Assembly (NCBI RefSeq): GCF_030814815.1
Contig: NZ_JAUSVR010000001.1
Location: 496,001 to 560,000, forward strand
From: Ancylobacter amanitiformis
Lineage (GTDB): Bacteria > Pseudomonadota > Alphaproteobacteria > Rhizobiales > Xanthobacteraceae
Direction of reading: 5' to 3'
Length of the DNA stretch: 64,000 bases
The notes under the pieces are model-generated. The model was not told the DNA's origin. It did not search any database and saw only the letters and a program-made list of their open reading frames with translations. Positions 8,440-16,779 of the stretch are shown here, piece after piece (within the stretch, counting starts at the first letter, position 1; each line of letters opens with the position of its first letter). A program made the position numbers and the translations under genes.

Positions 8440-9339
8440 ATGCGCCACGTCCTCGTTCTCCTGAATGCCCGCGCCGGCACGCTGCTCGACCGCAATGCCG
8501 AGGAGGTGCGCACGCTCGTCGCGCACGCGCTGGGCGACGAGCGCCGCAAGGTGGAGGTTCATCTGCTGAGCGGAAAGAACCTCGTGCGCGGTATTCGCGA
8601 ATCGGCGCGCGGCCCGCATGACACGGTGATCGTCGGCGGCGGCGATGGCAGCGTGAACCTTGCCGCCCGCAGCCTGCACGACACCGACAAGGTGCTCGGC
8701 ATCCTGCCGCTCGGCACGCTCAATCTATTGGCCCACGATATCGGCATGCCGATGGAACTGGAGGCCGCGTTGGAGGCGCTGGGCGCCGCCAGGCCCGCCC
8801 GCGTGGATCTGGCCACGCTGAATGGCCGGCCTTTCCACACCATTTCGGGCATGGGTTTCTTCAGCCAGATGGCACGGGCCCGCGAAGTCGCGCGCAAATG
8901 GCGGCTGTGGCGCTTCTTCGCGGTCGCCATCGCCGCGATATTGGCGCTGCGCCGCACCGGGCGGATGCATCTCGATGTCACGGTCGACGGCACCGCCCAC
9001 AGTTTCCGCGCCTTTGCCGCGCTGGTGTCGGTGAACCGCTTCACCGGTCCGGGCTGGCGACGCGCCCGGCTGGACGAGGGCCTGCTGGAAATTCACATCG
9101 CCGAGGATCGCGGCGCGCGCTCGCTGCTGAAGGCCGGCGCCGACATGGTGACGGATAACTGGCGCGAGAATCCCGGCATTGTCAGCCTGTCGGGAACGTC
9201 CATCACGGTGGCCCGCCGTCGGCGCGCCCGTTCCTGGGTCTCGACCGATGGCGAGCTCGATCGCGAGACGATGCCGCTGGAATACCGGGTCATACCCGCG
9301 ACACTGACGCTGCTGATGCCCCCGCGACAGCCGGCCTGA
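8440..9339 (+). CDS. Diacylglycerol/sphingosine kinase-family lipid kinase
   Basis: 299 aa. It has the DAGK catalytic-domain motifs: LLNARAGT near the N-terminus, the nucleotide-binding loop VGGGDGSVN at about residues 65-73, and GILPLGTLNLLAHDIGMP. The C-terminal beta-sandwich half includes STDGELDRE, the usual conserved D-G-E motif. Family members phosphorylate diacylglycerol or related lipids at the membrane using ATP; the specific lipid is unknown. The start at 8440 is chosen because the domain begins at once (MRHVLVLLN). No adjacent partner gene hints at the substrate. Confidence 0.93.
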   Translation: MRHVLVLLNARAGTLLDRNAEEVRTLVAHALGDERRKVEVHLLSGKNLVRGIRESARGPHDTVIVGGGDGSVNLAARSLHDTDKVLGILPLGTLNLLAHDIGMPMELEAALEALGAARPARVDLATLNGRPFHTISGMGFFSQMARAREVARKWRLWRFFAVAIAAILALRRTGRMHLDVTVDGTAHSFRAFAALVSVNRFTGPGWRRARLDEGLLEIHIAEDRGARSLLKAGADMVTDNWRENPGIVSLSGTSITVARRRRARSWVSTDGELDRETMPLEYRVIPATLTLLMPPRQPA

Positions 9340-9368
9340 AACCGGCCATCGCGGTGTTGCGCTTCGCG

Positions 9369-10091
9369 TCAGCGCGGCTCGATCTCGTAGGTGATGGTGA
9401 TGTTGGCGTTGATCTCGCTCTCACCCGCCTCGATCGGCACCGAATCGGCCTTGGCCGCCGGCATGGCCATCATCCGCATCATCGGGCGGGGTGCCGCGCC
9501 CTCGCCGCTGATGGCCAGCACGCGAACGAGCCGCACGCCGCCGGCTTCGGCAATGACCTCCGCCTGGTGGCGGGCGTCCTTCACCGCCGCGACGCGGGCG
9601 GCCTCCTGCAGGTTCGAGGGATCGGCGATGTCGAAGCTGATGCCGCCGATCTGGTTCGAACCCGACGTGACGATCTTGTCCAGAAGGTCGCCGAGGCCAT
9701 CGAGCTTGCGCACCCGCACCGTGACGGCGTTGCGCACCTCATAGCCGGCGATGCGCGGCGGCTCGCTGCTATCCTTCTTCGGCAGGGTATATTGCGGCTG
9801 CACGCTGAAACCCGACGTGACGATGTCGCGCGGCTCGATGCCCGCCGACTTGATCGCCTCGACCAGCCCGGCGACCGAACGGCTATTGGCATCCAGCGCC
9901 TCGCGCGCGGTCTTTGCCTCGCTGACCACGCCGGTGGAGAAGGTGGCCATGTCCGGCGCCGCCCGGGCCGTTCCCTCGCCGGTGACGGTGAGCGTGGGTC
10001 GACGCACGGAGGGCACGGCTTCCTGCGCCGCAAGCGGCGACAGGCTCGCCAGCAGCGCCGTCGCACACAGAGTGGCACGCATGAACTTCAT
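9369..10091 (-). CDS. Exported SIMPL-domain (DUF541/YggE-like) protein
   Basis: 240 aa from ATG 10091, with GAGGA nine nt upstream. The signal peptide is MKFMRATLCATALLASLSPL, cleaved near AAQE. The mature part starts with TLTVTGEGTARAAPDMATFS, typical of SIMPL proteins, and continues GIEPRDIVTSGFSVQPQY, which also matches the family. Members fold into a channel-like oligomer in the periplasm or outer membrane and have been linked to oxidative stress tolerance, but their biochemistry is unclear. The gene is convergent with the lipid kinase gene. Confidence 0.92.
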   Translation of the reverse strand: MKFMRATLCATALLASLSPLAAQEAVPSVRRPTLTVTGEGTARAAPDMATFSTGVVSEAKTAREALDANSRSVAGLVEAIKSAGIEPRDIVTSGFSVQPQYTLPKKDSSEPPRIAGYEVRNAVTVRVRKLDGLGDLLDKIVTSGSNQIGGISFDIADPSNLQEAARVAAVKDARHQAEVIAEAGGVRLVRVLAISGEGAAPRPMMRMMAMPAAKADSVPIEAGESEINANITITYEIEPR

Positions 10092-10323
10092 AATCGGCAT
10101 TCCTCGCAGGCCGCCGTCGGATGACGAAGCGGCACGCGGCATGCCATCGCGCGAAGACGGCGGCATTGCGGCGGCCTGTGTATTCCCCGCCATTACCCCC
10201 TTCGGGCGAGTGGACACGACAATTGGGGAGGCGGCCTCATCCCGCCCTGCCCCCGGACAGGCTCCACAAAACCGGCAGGCAGGGGAGATCCGTCGCGCAC
10301 GGATGGACGTTTTATGGACGTTT

Positions 10324-10399
10324 TGGTGGGCCCGGTAGGACTCGAACCTACAACCAGACCGTTATGAGCGGTCGGCTCTAACCATTGAGCTACAGGCCC
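10324..10399 (-). tRNA. tRNA-Ile2 (anticodon CAT, lysidine type)
   Basis: On the minus strand the acceptor stem GGGCCTG pairs with CGGGCCC, followed by discriminator A and an encoded CCA (10326-10324). The D arm is GCTC-AATGGTTA-GAGC, the anticodon stem GACCG-CTCATAA-CGGTC gives anticodon CAT, and the T arm GTAGG-TTCGAGT-CCTAC is canonical. The GGGCC acceptor end and absence of initiator features indicate the isoleucine tRNA whose C34 is converted to lysidine to read AUA. Simpler predictors may label it Met. It stands alone, without neighbouring tRNA genes. Confidence 0.95.
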
Positions 10400-10595
10400 T
10401 TCCGGTGCAGCCCGGGCGCGGATGCGCGGGCGGAAGCTAGCAAATGCGAAGGCGTGCGCCAACCGGTCGCGCAGCACGGCCCACACCTCTCGACGGCGGC
10501 GGTCGGCAGCGATCGGCGGTGCGCGCGGCGCGGACTCGTCCGCGAACGGCGCCATGGTTGGTCAGCGCTTGGCCAGGGAGGTGTCGCAGCCTGTT

Positions 10596-10621
10596 GGAAA
10601 CTCTTCCGGGGAAACTCTTCC
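10596..10621. repeat. Direct repeat, 12 nt, two copies
   Basis: GGAAACTCTTCC occurs at 10596-10607 and again at 10610-10621, separated by two bases. It is part of the 501-nt gene-free stretch 10400-10900 between tRNA-Ile2 and the delta-60 gene. I see no open frame with coding character there, only repeats. Confidence 0.8.
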
Positions 10622-10628
10622 AGCCGTG

Positions 10629-10663
10629 TCATCCCGGCATGGCCGCAGGCCATATCCGGGATC
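10629..10663. repeat. REP-like imperfect palindrome
   Basis: ATCCCGGCATGGCC and GGCCATATCCGGGAT form a hairpin with one mismatch and one indel around a short loop. A second TCCCGGC...GCCGGGA pair follows at about 10685-10718. The TCATCCCGG/CCGGGATGA core resembles the dispersed intergenic palindromes common in Hyphomicrobiales. Whether it recurs elsewhere in this genome cannot be seen from one window. Confidence 0.6.
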
Positions 10664-10739
10664 GCGGCGGCAAGCGCATGGATGGTCCCGGCTCTACACC
10701 TGAGGCCGCCGCCGGGATGAAGGTCTTCAAAGGAATTCC

Positions 10740-10773
10740 AAACAGGCACTTGGGGATTTCAAACAGGCACTTG
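10740..10773. repeat. Tandem repeat, about 21-nt period, two copies
   Basis: AAACAGGCACTTG occurs at 10740-10752 and 10761-10773. The flanking bases are partly conserved, giving a 21-nt period. It lies between the REP-like palindrome and the hairpin at 10785. Confidence 0.75.
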
Positions 10774-10784
10774 AGAGCTTTTCG

Positions 10785-10823
10785 TCGACAGGCTCGGCGC
10801 ACATATCGCGCCGAGCCTGTCGA
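10785..10823. repeat. 16-bp perfect inverted repeat (hairpin element)
   Basis: Arms TCGACAGGCTCGGCGC (10785-10800) and GCGCCGAGCCTGTCGA (10808-10823) are perfectly complementary around a 7-nt loop. No T tract follows on either strand, so it does not look like an intrinsic terminator. Similar TCGACAGGCTC palindromes are scattered between genes in many GC-rich bacteria. It may stop or stabilise transcripts of the convergent or upstream genes. Confidence 0.75.
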
Positions 10824-10900
10824 GCGCCGTCTCACCCGGTTCACCGCCTGAACGTGGCGGAAGACTTGCGGGCAGGATGGCGCCGGCGCAGATTCGCGCG

Positions 10901-12382
10901 TTACTCGGCAAGCAGACGCAGCAGAACGATGTTCTTGCTCTTGTCCTTGTCCTCGGTGCTGCCGGCGACGATGATCAGCTTCGAGCCATCGATCAGCACG
11001 CCGTTGGCCACATCATCGCCCGCGCCGAGCGAAATGCCGAAAACGCCATCGGGTGTGCCGTCGCTGTTGCCGTCTGCGCCGAAGGCCGCATCCAGATTTC
11101 CATTGTCGAGATAACGGGCAACGACGATGTTCTTGCTGTCGCCTTCCGTATGGTAGCCAGCCACGACGATCTTGCCATCGGGCTGTATACCCATCGAGGC
11201 GGCGGCATCATCGCCCTTGCCAAGATCGAGGCTCACGAAACCATCGGGCGTGCCATCGCTGCCACCATCCGCGCCAAAGACCGCATCCAGCTTTCCATCC
11301 GGCAGGAATCGGGCGAGCAGGATGTTCGAACTGCCACCCGTGGACGTGTTCGTGCCGGCGATCACGATCCGGCCCTTCTCATCCAGCGCCACCGCGCGGG
11401 CGACTTCATCGCCCGTGCCCAGCGACTGGCTGACGACGCCGTCCGGCGTGCCGTCGCGGCTTCCATCGGCGCCGAAGCCCTTGTCCAGCGTGCCATCCGT
11501 GCTGAATCGCGCCACGATGATGTTGTTGCTGCCATTGTCCTTGTGCGAGCCGACAAGGATGATCTTGCCGTCGCCGTCAAGGGCGAGCCCATTGGCGATG
11601 TCATCGCCGGCGCCGAGGTCGAGGCTGACGAAACCGTCCGTCGTGCCATCGCTGCCGCCATCGGCACCAAAGGCCTTGTCCAGCGTGCCATCCTTGTTGA
11701 AGCGCGCCACGAGGATGTTGGAACTGCTGCCCTTCACCGTGTCGCCCACCACGACAATCCTGCCATCGGGCTGCAACGCCACCGCACGGGCTACGTCATC
11801 GCCATCGCCCAGCGACACGTTGACCACGCCATCGGGTGCGCCGTCGGCATTGCCATCGGCGCCGAAACTCTTGTCGAGGCTGCCATTTTCGTTGAAGCGC
11901 GCCACGAAGATATTCTTGCTCTTGCCATCGAGGTGATAGCCGGCGACCACGACCTTGCTGTCGGGCTGCACGACAACGGACGTCGCGACGTCATCGCCAT
12001 CCCCCAGCGAGACATCCACGACACCATCGGGCGTGCCGTCGCTGTTGCCGTCGGCCCCGAACCTTTTGTCCAGCTTGCCGGCATGGGTATACCGAGCCAC
12101 GATGATGTCGGACGAGCCCTTTGCGAAATGGCTGCCGGCGATGACGATTTCCCCGCTCGGCGCGCGAGCGACGGCATTGGCCACATCGTCGCCGCTGCCC
12201 AGCGAGGTCGAGACCACGCCGTCGGGTGTGCCGTCGGCATTTCCGTCTGCGCCGAAGGTTTTATCCAGCATGCCAGCCCCCGCCGCCAAGGCGGCGGGGG
12301 CCGCGGCCGCGAGCGCCACTACGGAAATGCTTGCAAACAAACATTTCCGTAAAGATCCTCCCGAATGAAGCATAGAAGTCAT
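10901..12382 (-). CDS. Exported delta-60 repeat protein, seven repeats with acidic DG inserts
   Basis: 493 aa from ATG 12382. A basic N-terminus and hydrophobic helix (VVALAAAAPAALAAG) form a signal peptide. Seven repeats of about 64 residues follow, each like the delta-60 beta-propeller blade (LDKTFGADG... GDDVANAVA... GEIVIAGS... IIVARYTHAG). Every blade begins with an extra FGADGNxDGTPDGVV segment that replaces the short FGxGG turn of ordinary delta-60 repeats. Its Asp/Asn/Gly spacing resembles calcium-binding loops. The protein ends right after repeat seven, consistent with a closed seven-bladed propeller. Function is unknown; cell-surface or secreted binding is likely. It is divergent from an XRE regulator. 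Confidence 0.88.
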   Translation of the reverse strand: MTSMLHSGGSLRKCLFASISVVALAAAAPAALAAGAGMLDKTFGADGNADGTPDGVVSTSLGSGDDVANAVARAPSGEIVIAGSHFAKGSSDIIVARYTHAGKLDKRFGADGNSDGTPDGVVDVSLGDGDDVATSVVVQPDSKVVVAGYHLDGKSKNIFVARFNENGSLDKSFGADGNADGAPDGVVNVSLGDGDDVARAVALQPDGRIVVVGDTVKGSSSNILVARFNKDGTLDKAFGADGGSDGTTDGFVSLDLGAGDDIANGLALDGDGKIILVGSHKDNGSNNIIVARFSTDGTLDKGFGADGSRDGTPDGVVSQSLGTGDEVARAVALDEKGRIVIAGTNTSTGGSSNILLARFLPDGKLDAVFGADGGSDGTPDGFVSLDLGKGDDAAASMGIQPDGKIVVAGYHTEGDSKNIVVARYLDNGNLDAAFGADGNSDGTPDGVFGISLGAGDDVANGVLIDGSKLIIVAGSTEDKDKSKNIVLLRLLAE

Positions 12383-12504
12383 ATTATCGTCGCCCCTCAG
12401 CGCATCGAATGTGCATCGCACAATGAAAACCTCGCACGAGGAGTGGTTTACTCTCTTGCACTGTGAATCCGCTAGCGCGAACGAAGCTTTGGGAGTAACG
12501 AAAA

Positions 12505-12518
12505 TATACGCTCGTATA
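12505..12518. promoter_or_regulatory. 14-bp palindrome in the delta-60 / XRE divergent region
   Basis: TATACG-CT-CGTATA is a perfect inverted repeat, 26 nt before the preferred XRE start and about 120 nt upstream of the delta-60 start. A site in this position fits an autoregulatory operator of the XRE protein. That is an inference from position and symmetry only. Confidence 0.5.
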
Positions 12519-12543
12519 CACGGTCGAAATGTTCGAGAGTTCC

Positions 12544-13146
12544 ATGACTGAGTTCGACATCGGCGAGAAGCTCAAGCTGTGGCGCCGCTCGAACGGCATC
12601 AAGCAGGACGTGATGGCAGCCGCGCTTGGCGTTTCACAAGCAACCGTGTCGCGGTGGGAAAACGGCCTCGACCTGCCGTCGATCGAGATCTCGCGCCGGA
12701 TAACCGATCTGATTGCAAAGCAGATCCGCGACGAACTCGCCATCGAAAGCAGGTTTATCGAGAAGCTCTCGTCGGTTCAGGCGATCTTCGACATTGACGG
12801 AATTCGTCTCCAGGCAACATCCCTGGGATGCACACGTGCCTGGCCTCTGTTTTCAAAGCTCGTCGGCCGCGCATTCGAGCCGCGGATGGTCGGAGAAAGC
12901 CGCATCGTCATCGACGACAGCGTGTCACGAGAGGCGATCATTAAAGGTGACATCGCCATGATTGTCGGCGTCAGCACTCGACATCTGGATCTGGAAGTCG
13001 ACTCGCCCTTCCGGCATCGGTGGATTTCGCGTTTCTGGTTTCACGGCCATCGGGTGTTTACCACCCTGGCCTATGAACCGTGCGACGCGGACACGCCGAT
13101 CGGCATCGAACAGATCTTTCGCCTGGAGGATATCTCCAAGAGGTAG
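12544..13146 (+). CDS. XRE-family transcriptional regulator with unknown C-terminal sensor domain
   Basis: 200 aa from ATG 12544, with GAGAG five nt upstream (an in-frame ATG at 12529 adds five residues). The N-terminal helix-turn-helix at about residues 5-60 is clear: EKLKLWRRSNGIKQDVMAAA then LGVSQATVSRWENGLDLPSI. The remaining 130 residues contain GDIAMIVGVSTRHLDL and resemble the PAS-like sensor halves of XRE regulators in alphaproteobacteria. It is divergent from the delta-60 gene and ends 508 nt before zorA. The target is most likely its own divergent region; a role in controlling the Zorya operon is only a possibility. Confidence 0.85.
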   Translation: MTEFDIGEKLKLWRRSNGIKQDVMAAALGVSQATVSRWENGLDLPSIEISRRITDLIAKQIRDELAIESRFIEKLSSVQAIFDIDGIRLQATSLGCTRAWPLFSKLVGRAFEPRMVGESRIVIDDSVSREAIIKGDIAMIVGVSTRHLDLEVDSPFRHRWISRFWFHGHRVFTTLAYEPCDADTPIGIEQIFRLEDISKR

Positions 13147-13654
13147 CAGGGTCGTCTGCACGATACGCCCAAGCGCCAGATCCGCTGATTTGGCACCCGA
13201 TCCGTGTCGCCTTATCGCCTCCCGCCCCCCTCCTCCCCGCGGCATCTGGATACGACCAATATTTGTCGCGGGTGATGACGGACACCACCTTGCGGCGTCG
13301 CCCGCTTTTCACTCATCTTGCTTCGTCAAGCCTGACCGTGTTTCGAACAAGCTACGGGCTCGATCGGGCCGGCTGCCCCCCCGGGGCCGGCCCGCATGCC
13401 CTCACCTTGCGCCGGAAAGCCGCCAGACCCTGAGGCGCGCGCGCAGTTCGGTTCGGCGCGCCCCTCGTCCGTCCTGTCGCGCGACCTCGCCGGCGGCCCA
13501 TGCGTGATGCAACCGCGGGGCACCTGTCCGGCCTGCGCGGGGGAACGCATCTGTCGGATTGTGGACACTGGGGCCCACACTGGGTAGCAGCCTCATTCCG
13601 CTTGCAACCCGGCCGGCGCGCCATCCAATATGCAGTGCAGGTAAGGGGGAGTGC
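13147..13654. other. 508-nt gene-free leader upstream of the Zorya operon
   Basis: No frame here has convincing coding character; the open frames on both strands are rich in Arg, Pro and Gly as expected from GC bias. I saw no integrase remnant, tRNA piece or obvious direct repeat marking an island edge. The right end holds the strong zorA ribosome site AAGGGGGA at 13643-13650. The promoter must lie in this stretch but no clear consensus stands out. Confidence 0.5.
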
Positions 13655-15826
13655 ATGCGGGTGTGGGTGGGGGGAATCGCGCGGTTTGTCGGGTTCTGGG
13701 CGATTCCGGTCTTTCTGGTGTTGGGATCATCGCTTCTACTGTCGTTCATAAACCCAATACTTATTTTCGCAACGATTGCCGATTCAACGTCGGGCGACTT
13801 CAAGGGCATCAGCACGCCCGAGTTCGCCTATGCGCTGGCCGGCTCCCTGTTCGTCTTCGCGATGGGCCTGGGCCTTGCCTTTCTTCTCTTCCACATAGTG
13901 CCGGTATTGCGCGCGATGAGGCAGGCGAGAGAGCAGATCACCGCCAGTGTCGCCGGAAATGAAGATCGCGCCGAGATTCGGAGAGTCTTCGCCGCCAATT
14001 TTGAAACCATCGGGCAGACTCTCTCGGCCAATTGGCTCATCGGCGACGCCTGGAGAGAGTTCGACGATAGCCTCGTCGACACCGACAGTGATCGCGCCAT
14101 CGGCAACACGGTCCGGCCGCATGTCTTCTTCAACCCCGGCGTCGCCCGCGAGCGATTGAGCGGGCTGAAGATGATGAGCGCCGTGCCCGGTTATTTCGTC
14201 GGCATCGGACTGCTGCTGACCTTCATCGGGCTCGTCTTCGCGCTCCACAAGGCCGGCGCGGCCGCCAGCGCGGGCGACGCGAAGAAAATGGCCGCGCAGA
14301 TGGGGGAACTGCTCCAGATCGCGACCTTCAAATTCTCGACGTCGATCGCCGGGCTGCTGGCCTCCATTGTTCTGTCCATCGTCTTCCGCTGGTTCTCCGT
14401 GCTGCTGGAGGGGTCCTTTGACCGCTTCAATGCCGAGCTGGAGCGCCGGCTGCGCTATCACGCGCCGCAGTCGATTTCGCTGGAGATCCGCCGCACGATG
14501 GAGGACCAGCTCGCGCAGCTCAAGGACATCACCCAGGGCGATTTCTTCGCCCGCATGGGAACGGAAATCGCGCCGCGCCTGCATTGGGCGGTGGCCGATG
14601 CCATGGCGCCGGTCACCGAGCAGATCAGCCACGCCGTCGGCAATCTCGCCGCCAACAGCCAGGACGGCGTGCAGCAGATGCTGCACGACTTCACCGCGTC
14701 GCTGCAGCATGGCGCCGGCACCGAAATGCGGGAACTCGCCGCCACGCTCAAGCAATTGCAGATGTCGATCATGGACATGCAGGGCGGGCTGCGCGGCACG
14801 GGCGAGGATTTCTCCGCACGGCTGGGCGAAGCGGCGGACAACCTGAATCGCATGGTGGAGCGCGCGGGACAGACTTTCGAACACAGTTCCGGGCAAAGCC
14901 GCGACGCGCTGGCCAGCGTGGTCGAGAGCCTGCGCAAGACCCTGGAAAAGGCCAATGCCGAGGTGGATTCCGCCCTCGGCCAGGCCGCCGGCGGCGCCTC
15001 CGCCAAGCTGGAGGCGGCCATGGGTCTGGTCATGGAAAAGCTCGACCGGCAGATCAGCCAGATGGGGGACAATGTCGGCGACATGCAGCGCGCCATGGGC
15101 GAACAGGGCGAGCAGACGCGCCGGCAGATCGACGCCTCGGTGCATCATTCGGCGGAGGTGCAGAAGCTGGTGCTGACCGACCTGCACGCGGCGGCGCAGG
15201 GCCTTTCCGAGCGGCTGCGCACGGCGGTGGAACTGGCCCTGACCGCGGTCGGCCAGCGTTTCGGCGATCTGTCGGTCTCGATGCGGGCGATCGAGGGCGC
15301 GCTGGCGAGCCAGAAGGTGGCGCTGGAGGCGACCTCGGGAGAGGCGCGCAAGACCGCCCAGGCCTTCGGCGAAACCGCCAGCAGCGTGCGAGCGGCAACC
15401 GCTCCGCTGATCACGGTCGGAACCAGCCTCTCCGGCGCCACGGAGAAGCTCGCCTCCAGCGTCGGCACCACGCTGGAGGCATTGCAGGCCGCCCGGGAGC
15501 AGATCGCGACGCTGGCGGCGGGGCTGGCCGATACCAATGAGCGCAGCGGCGCCTTCTGGAACAATTTCGCCGCCAAGTTCGACGATGTCGACACCGCGCT
15601 CGGCAAGGCCGTGGAAGCGCTCTCGCGCTCGACCGCCGACCAGCAGGACCGGCTGCGCACCCATGTTCAGTCCGTCGATCTCGGCCTGTCGCAGGCCATC
15701 GAGAAACTCAATCCGCTGCTGGCCTCGATGTCGGACAGCGCCGAGGACATCGCCGCTGGCCTGAAGGTCGCGACGGCGTCGCGCTTTGGCGGCTCCGACA
15801 TCCGGGCGCACGGAGAGGCGCGATGA
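13655..15826 (+). CDS. zorA: ZorA, proton-channel/stator protein of type I Zorya anti-phage system
   Basis: 723 aa from ATG 13655, with AAGGGGGA four nt upstream; the open frame to 13559 has no ribosome site. Four membrane helices are visible (about residues 11-38, 58-82, 176-198, 226-250), as in MotA/TolQ/ExbB proteins, with the conserved MotA-like stretch VPGYFVGIGLLLTFIGLVFA in helix three. The remaining 470 residues form the long cytoplasmic alpha-helical tail that defines ZorA and separates it from TolQ. In known Zorya, five ZorA and two ZorB make an ion-driven rotary motor that senses phage attack and signals through the tail to nuclease/helicase partners. The stop overlaps the zorB start (ATGA). 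Confidence 0.95.
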   Translation: MRVWVGGIARFVGFWAIPVFLVLGSSLLLSFINPILIFATIADSTSGDFKGISTPEFAYALAGSLFVFAMGLGLAFLLFHIVPVLRAMRQAREQITASVAGNEDRAEIRRVFAANFETIGQTLSANWLIGDAWREFDDSLVDTDSDRAIGNTVRPHVFFNPGVARERLSGLKMMSAVPGYFVGIGLLLTFIGLVFALHKAGAAASAGDAKKMAAQMGELLQIATFKFSTSIAGLLASIVLSIVFRWFSVLLEGSFDRFNAELERRLRYHAPQSISLEIRRTMEDQLAQLKDITQGDFFARMGTEIAPRLHWAVADAMAPVTEQISHAVGNLAANSQDGVQQMLHDFTASLQHGAGTEMRELAATLKQLQMSIMDMQGGLRGTGEDFSARLGEAADNLNRMVERAGQTFEHSSGQSRDALASVVESLRKTLEKANAEVDSALGQAAGGASAKLEAAMGLVMEKLDRQISQMGDNVGDMQRAMGEQGEQTRRQIDASVHHSAEVQKLVLTDLHAAAQGLSERLRTAVELALTAVGQRFGDLSVSMRAIEGALASQKVALEATSGEARKTAQAFGETASSVRAATAPLITVGTSLSGATEKLASSVGTTLEALQAAREQIATLAAGLADTNERSGAFWNNFAAKFDDVDTALGKAVEALSRSTADQQDRLRTHVQSVDLGLSQAIEKLNPLLASMSDSAEDIAAGLKVATASRFGGSDIRAHGEAR

Positions 15827-16779
15827 TCACCGCCGAACCGGATGCGTCCACCGGCAGCCATGCCGAGGAGGATGAGAACTATTTCGTGTCCATGACCGAC
15901 ATGATGGTCGGCATCCTCTTCATCTTCATCATCATGCTGATGGTCTTCGCGCTGAACTTCCAGCAGCAGACCGACCAGACCCGGACCCTGACGGCGCAGC
16001 AGGAGGAGCAACTGCGCCGGGCCAACGAACTGGCCGACCAGCTCGCCGCGCTGCGCCGGCAGATCGCCGAGCAGATCACCGAACTCGACAAGGCCAACCA
16101 GGCGCGCGGCGACCTTCTCGAAACCATCCAGAAGCGTCTGGAAGGCGTCGGGCTGAAAGTGACGATCGACAAGGATACCGGCGTGTTGCGGCTGACCGAG
16201 GATGCCATCCGCTTCGACAGGAATGTGTCGCTGCTGAACGAGACGGCCGCACGCAATGTCGACGCCCTCGCGCGCGTTCTGCTGGATGTGCTGCCGCGCT
16301 ACACCGCCTGCGGCGAGCCGGCCGGCTGCCCGTCCATGTCGGGCTACGTGGTGGAAACCCTGTTCATCGAAGGGCACACCGACACGGTGGGTGGGCCGGA
16401 CCGCAACTGGCAGCTTTCCACCGAGCGCGCGGTCAATACCTATCGGCGGATCGTCGGCGGCTTCCCGCGCCTGCGCACGCTGGTGAACTCGCAGGGACAG
16501 GAAGTCCTCTCGGTGTCGGCCTATGCCCATACGCGCCCCGCGACCAAGGGCGAGGACGAGGACGCCCACCGCATCAACCGGCGGATCGATCTGCGCTTCC
16601 TGATGGAAGCGGATCGGCGCGAGCGACTGACCAGCGTGCTGCGCCTTCTCGACGAGATGGAGACGAAGGTGAACGCACTGCAGGCACCGGTGATGCAGGC
16701 ACCCGCGATGCAGCCGCCGGTGATGCCCGCCCCCTCACCCTTGCCCGAACCGCCGCCGGTGCCCGGAGCGCTCCCGTGA
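15823..16779 (+). CDS. zorB: ZorB, peptidoglycan-binding motor partner of type I Zorya
   Basis: 318 aa. After a 25-residue cytoplasmic tail comes Asp26, at the start of the single membrane helix (VSMTDMMVGILFIFIIML). This is the MotB/ZorB-type ion-carrying aspartate. A coiled-coil-like linker rich in Gln/Glu/Leu (about 48-105) precedes the OmpA/MotB-type peptidoglycan-binding domain, with GHTDT at 184-188 and the matching LSTERAVNTYRRI helix. Cys163 and Cys169 could form a disulfide. The C-terminal 45 residues are Pro/Met-rich with repeated QAPVMQAP-like units. It overlaps zorA by ATGA and zorC by GTGA, so the operon is translationally coupled. Confidence 0.95.
   Translation: MITAEPDASTGSHAEEDENYFVSMTDMMVGILFIFIIMLMVFALNFQQQTDQTRTLTAQQEEQLRRANELADQLAALRRQIAEQITELDKANQARGDLLETIQKRLEGVGLKVTIDKDTGVLRLTEDAIRFDRNVSLLNETAARNVDALARVLLDVLPRYTACGEPAGCPSMSGYVVETLFIEGHTDTVGGPDRNWQLSTERAVNTYRRIVGGFPRLRTLVNSQGQEVLSVSAYAHTRPATKGEDEDAHRINRRIDLRFLMEADRRERLTSVLRLLDEMETKVNALQAPVMQAPAMQPPVMPAPSPLPEPPPVPGALP

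Noticed and set aside
10785-10823. Treating the 16-bp hairpin as an intrinsic terminator
   Set aside because: No run of T follows on either strand; its sequence matches a dispersed palindrome type instead.
10877-12352. Plus-strand 491-codon frame antisense to the delta-60 gene
   Set aside because: It arises from the regular DNA repeats of the delta-60 gene and has no ribosome site; the minus-strand protein has a signal peptide and known repeats.
10324-13654. tRNA-Ile2 as integration site of a Zorya island
   Set aside because: The tRNA 3' end points away from the Zorya operon, and no integrase or repeated tRNA fragment was found on the Zorya side.
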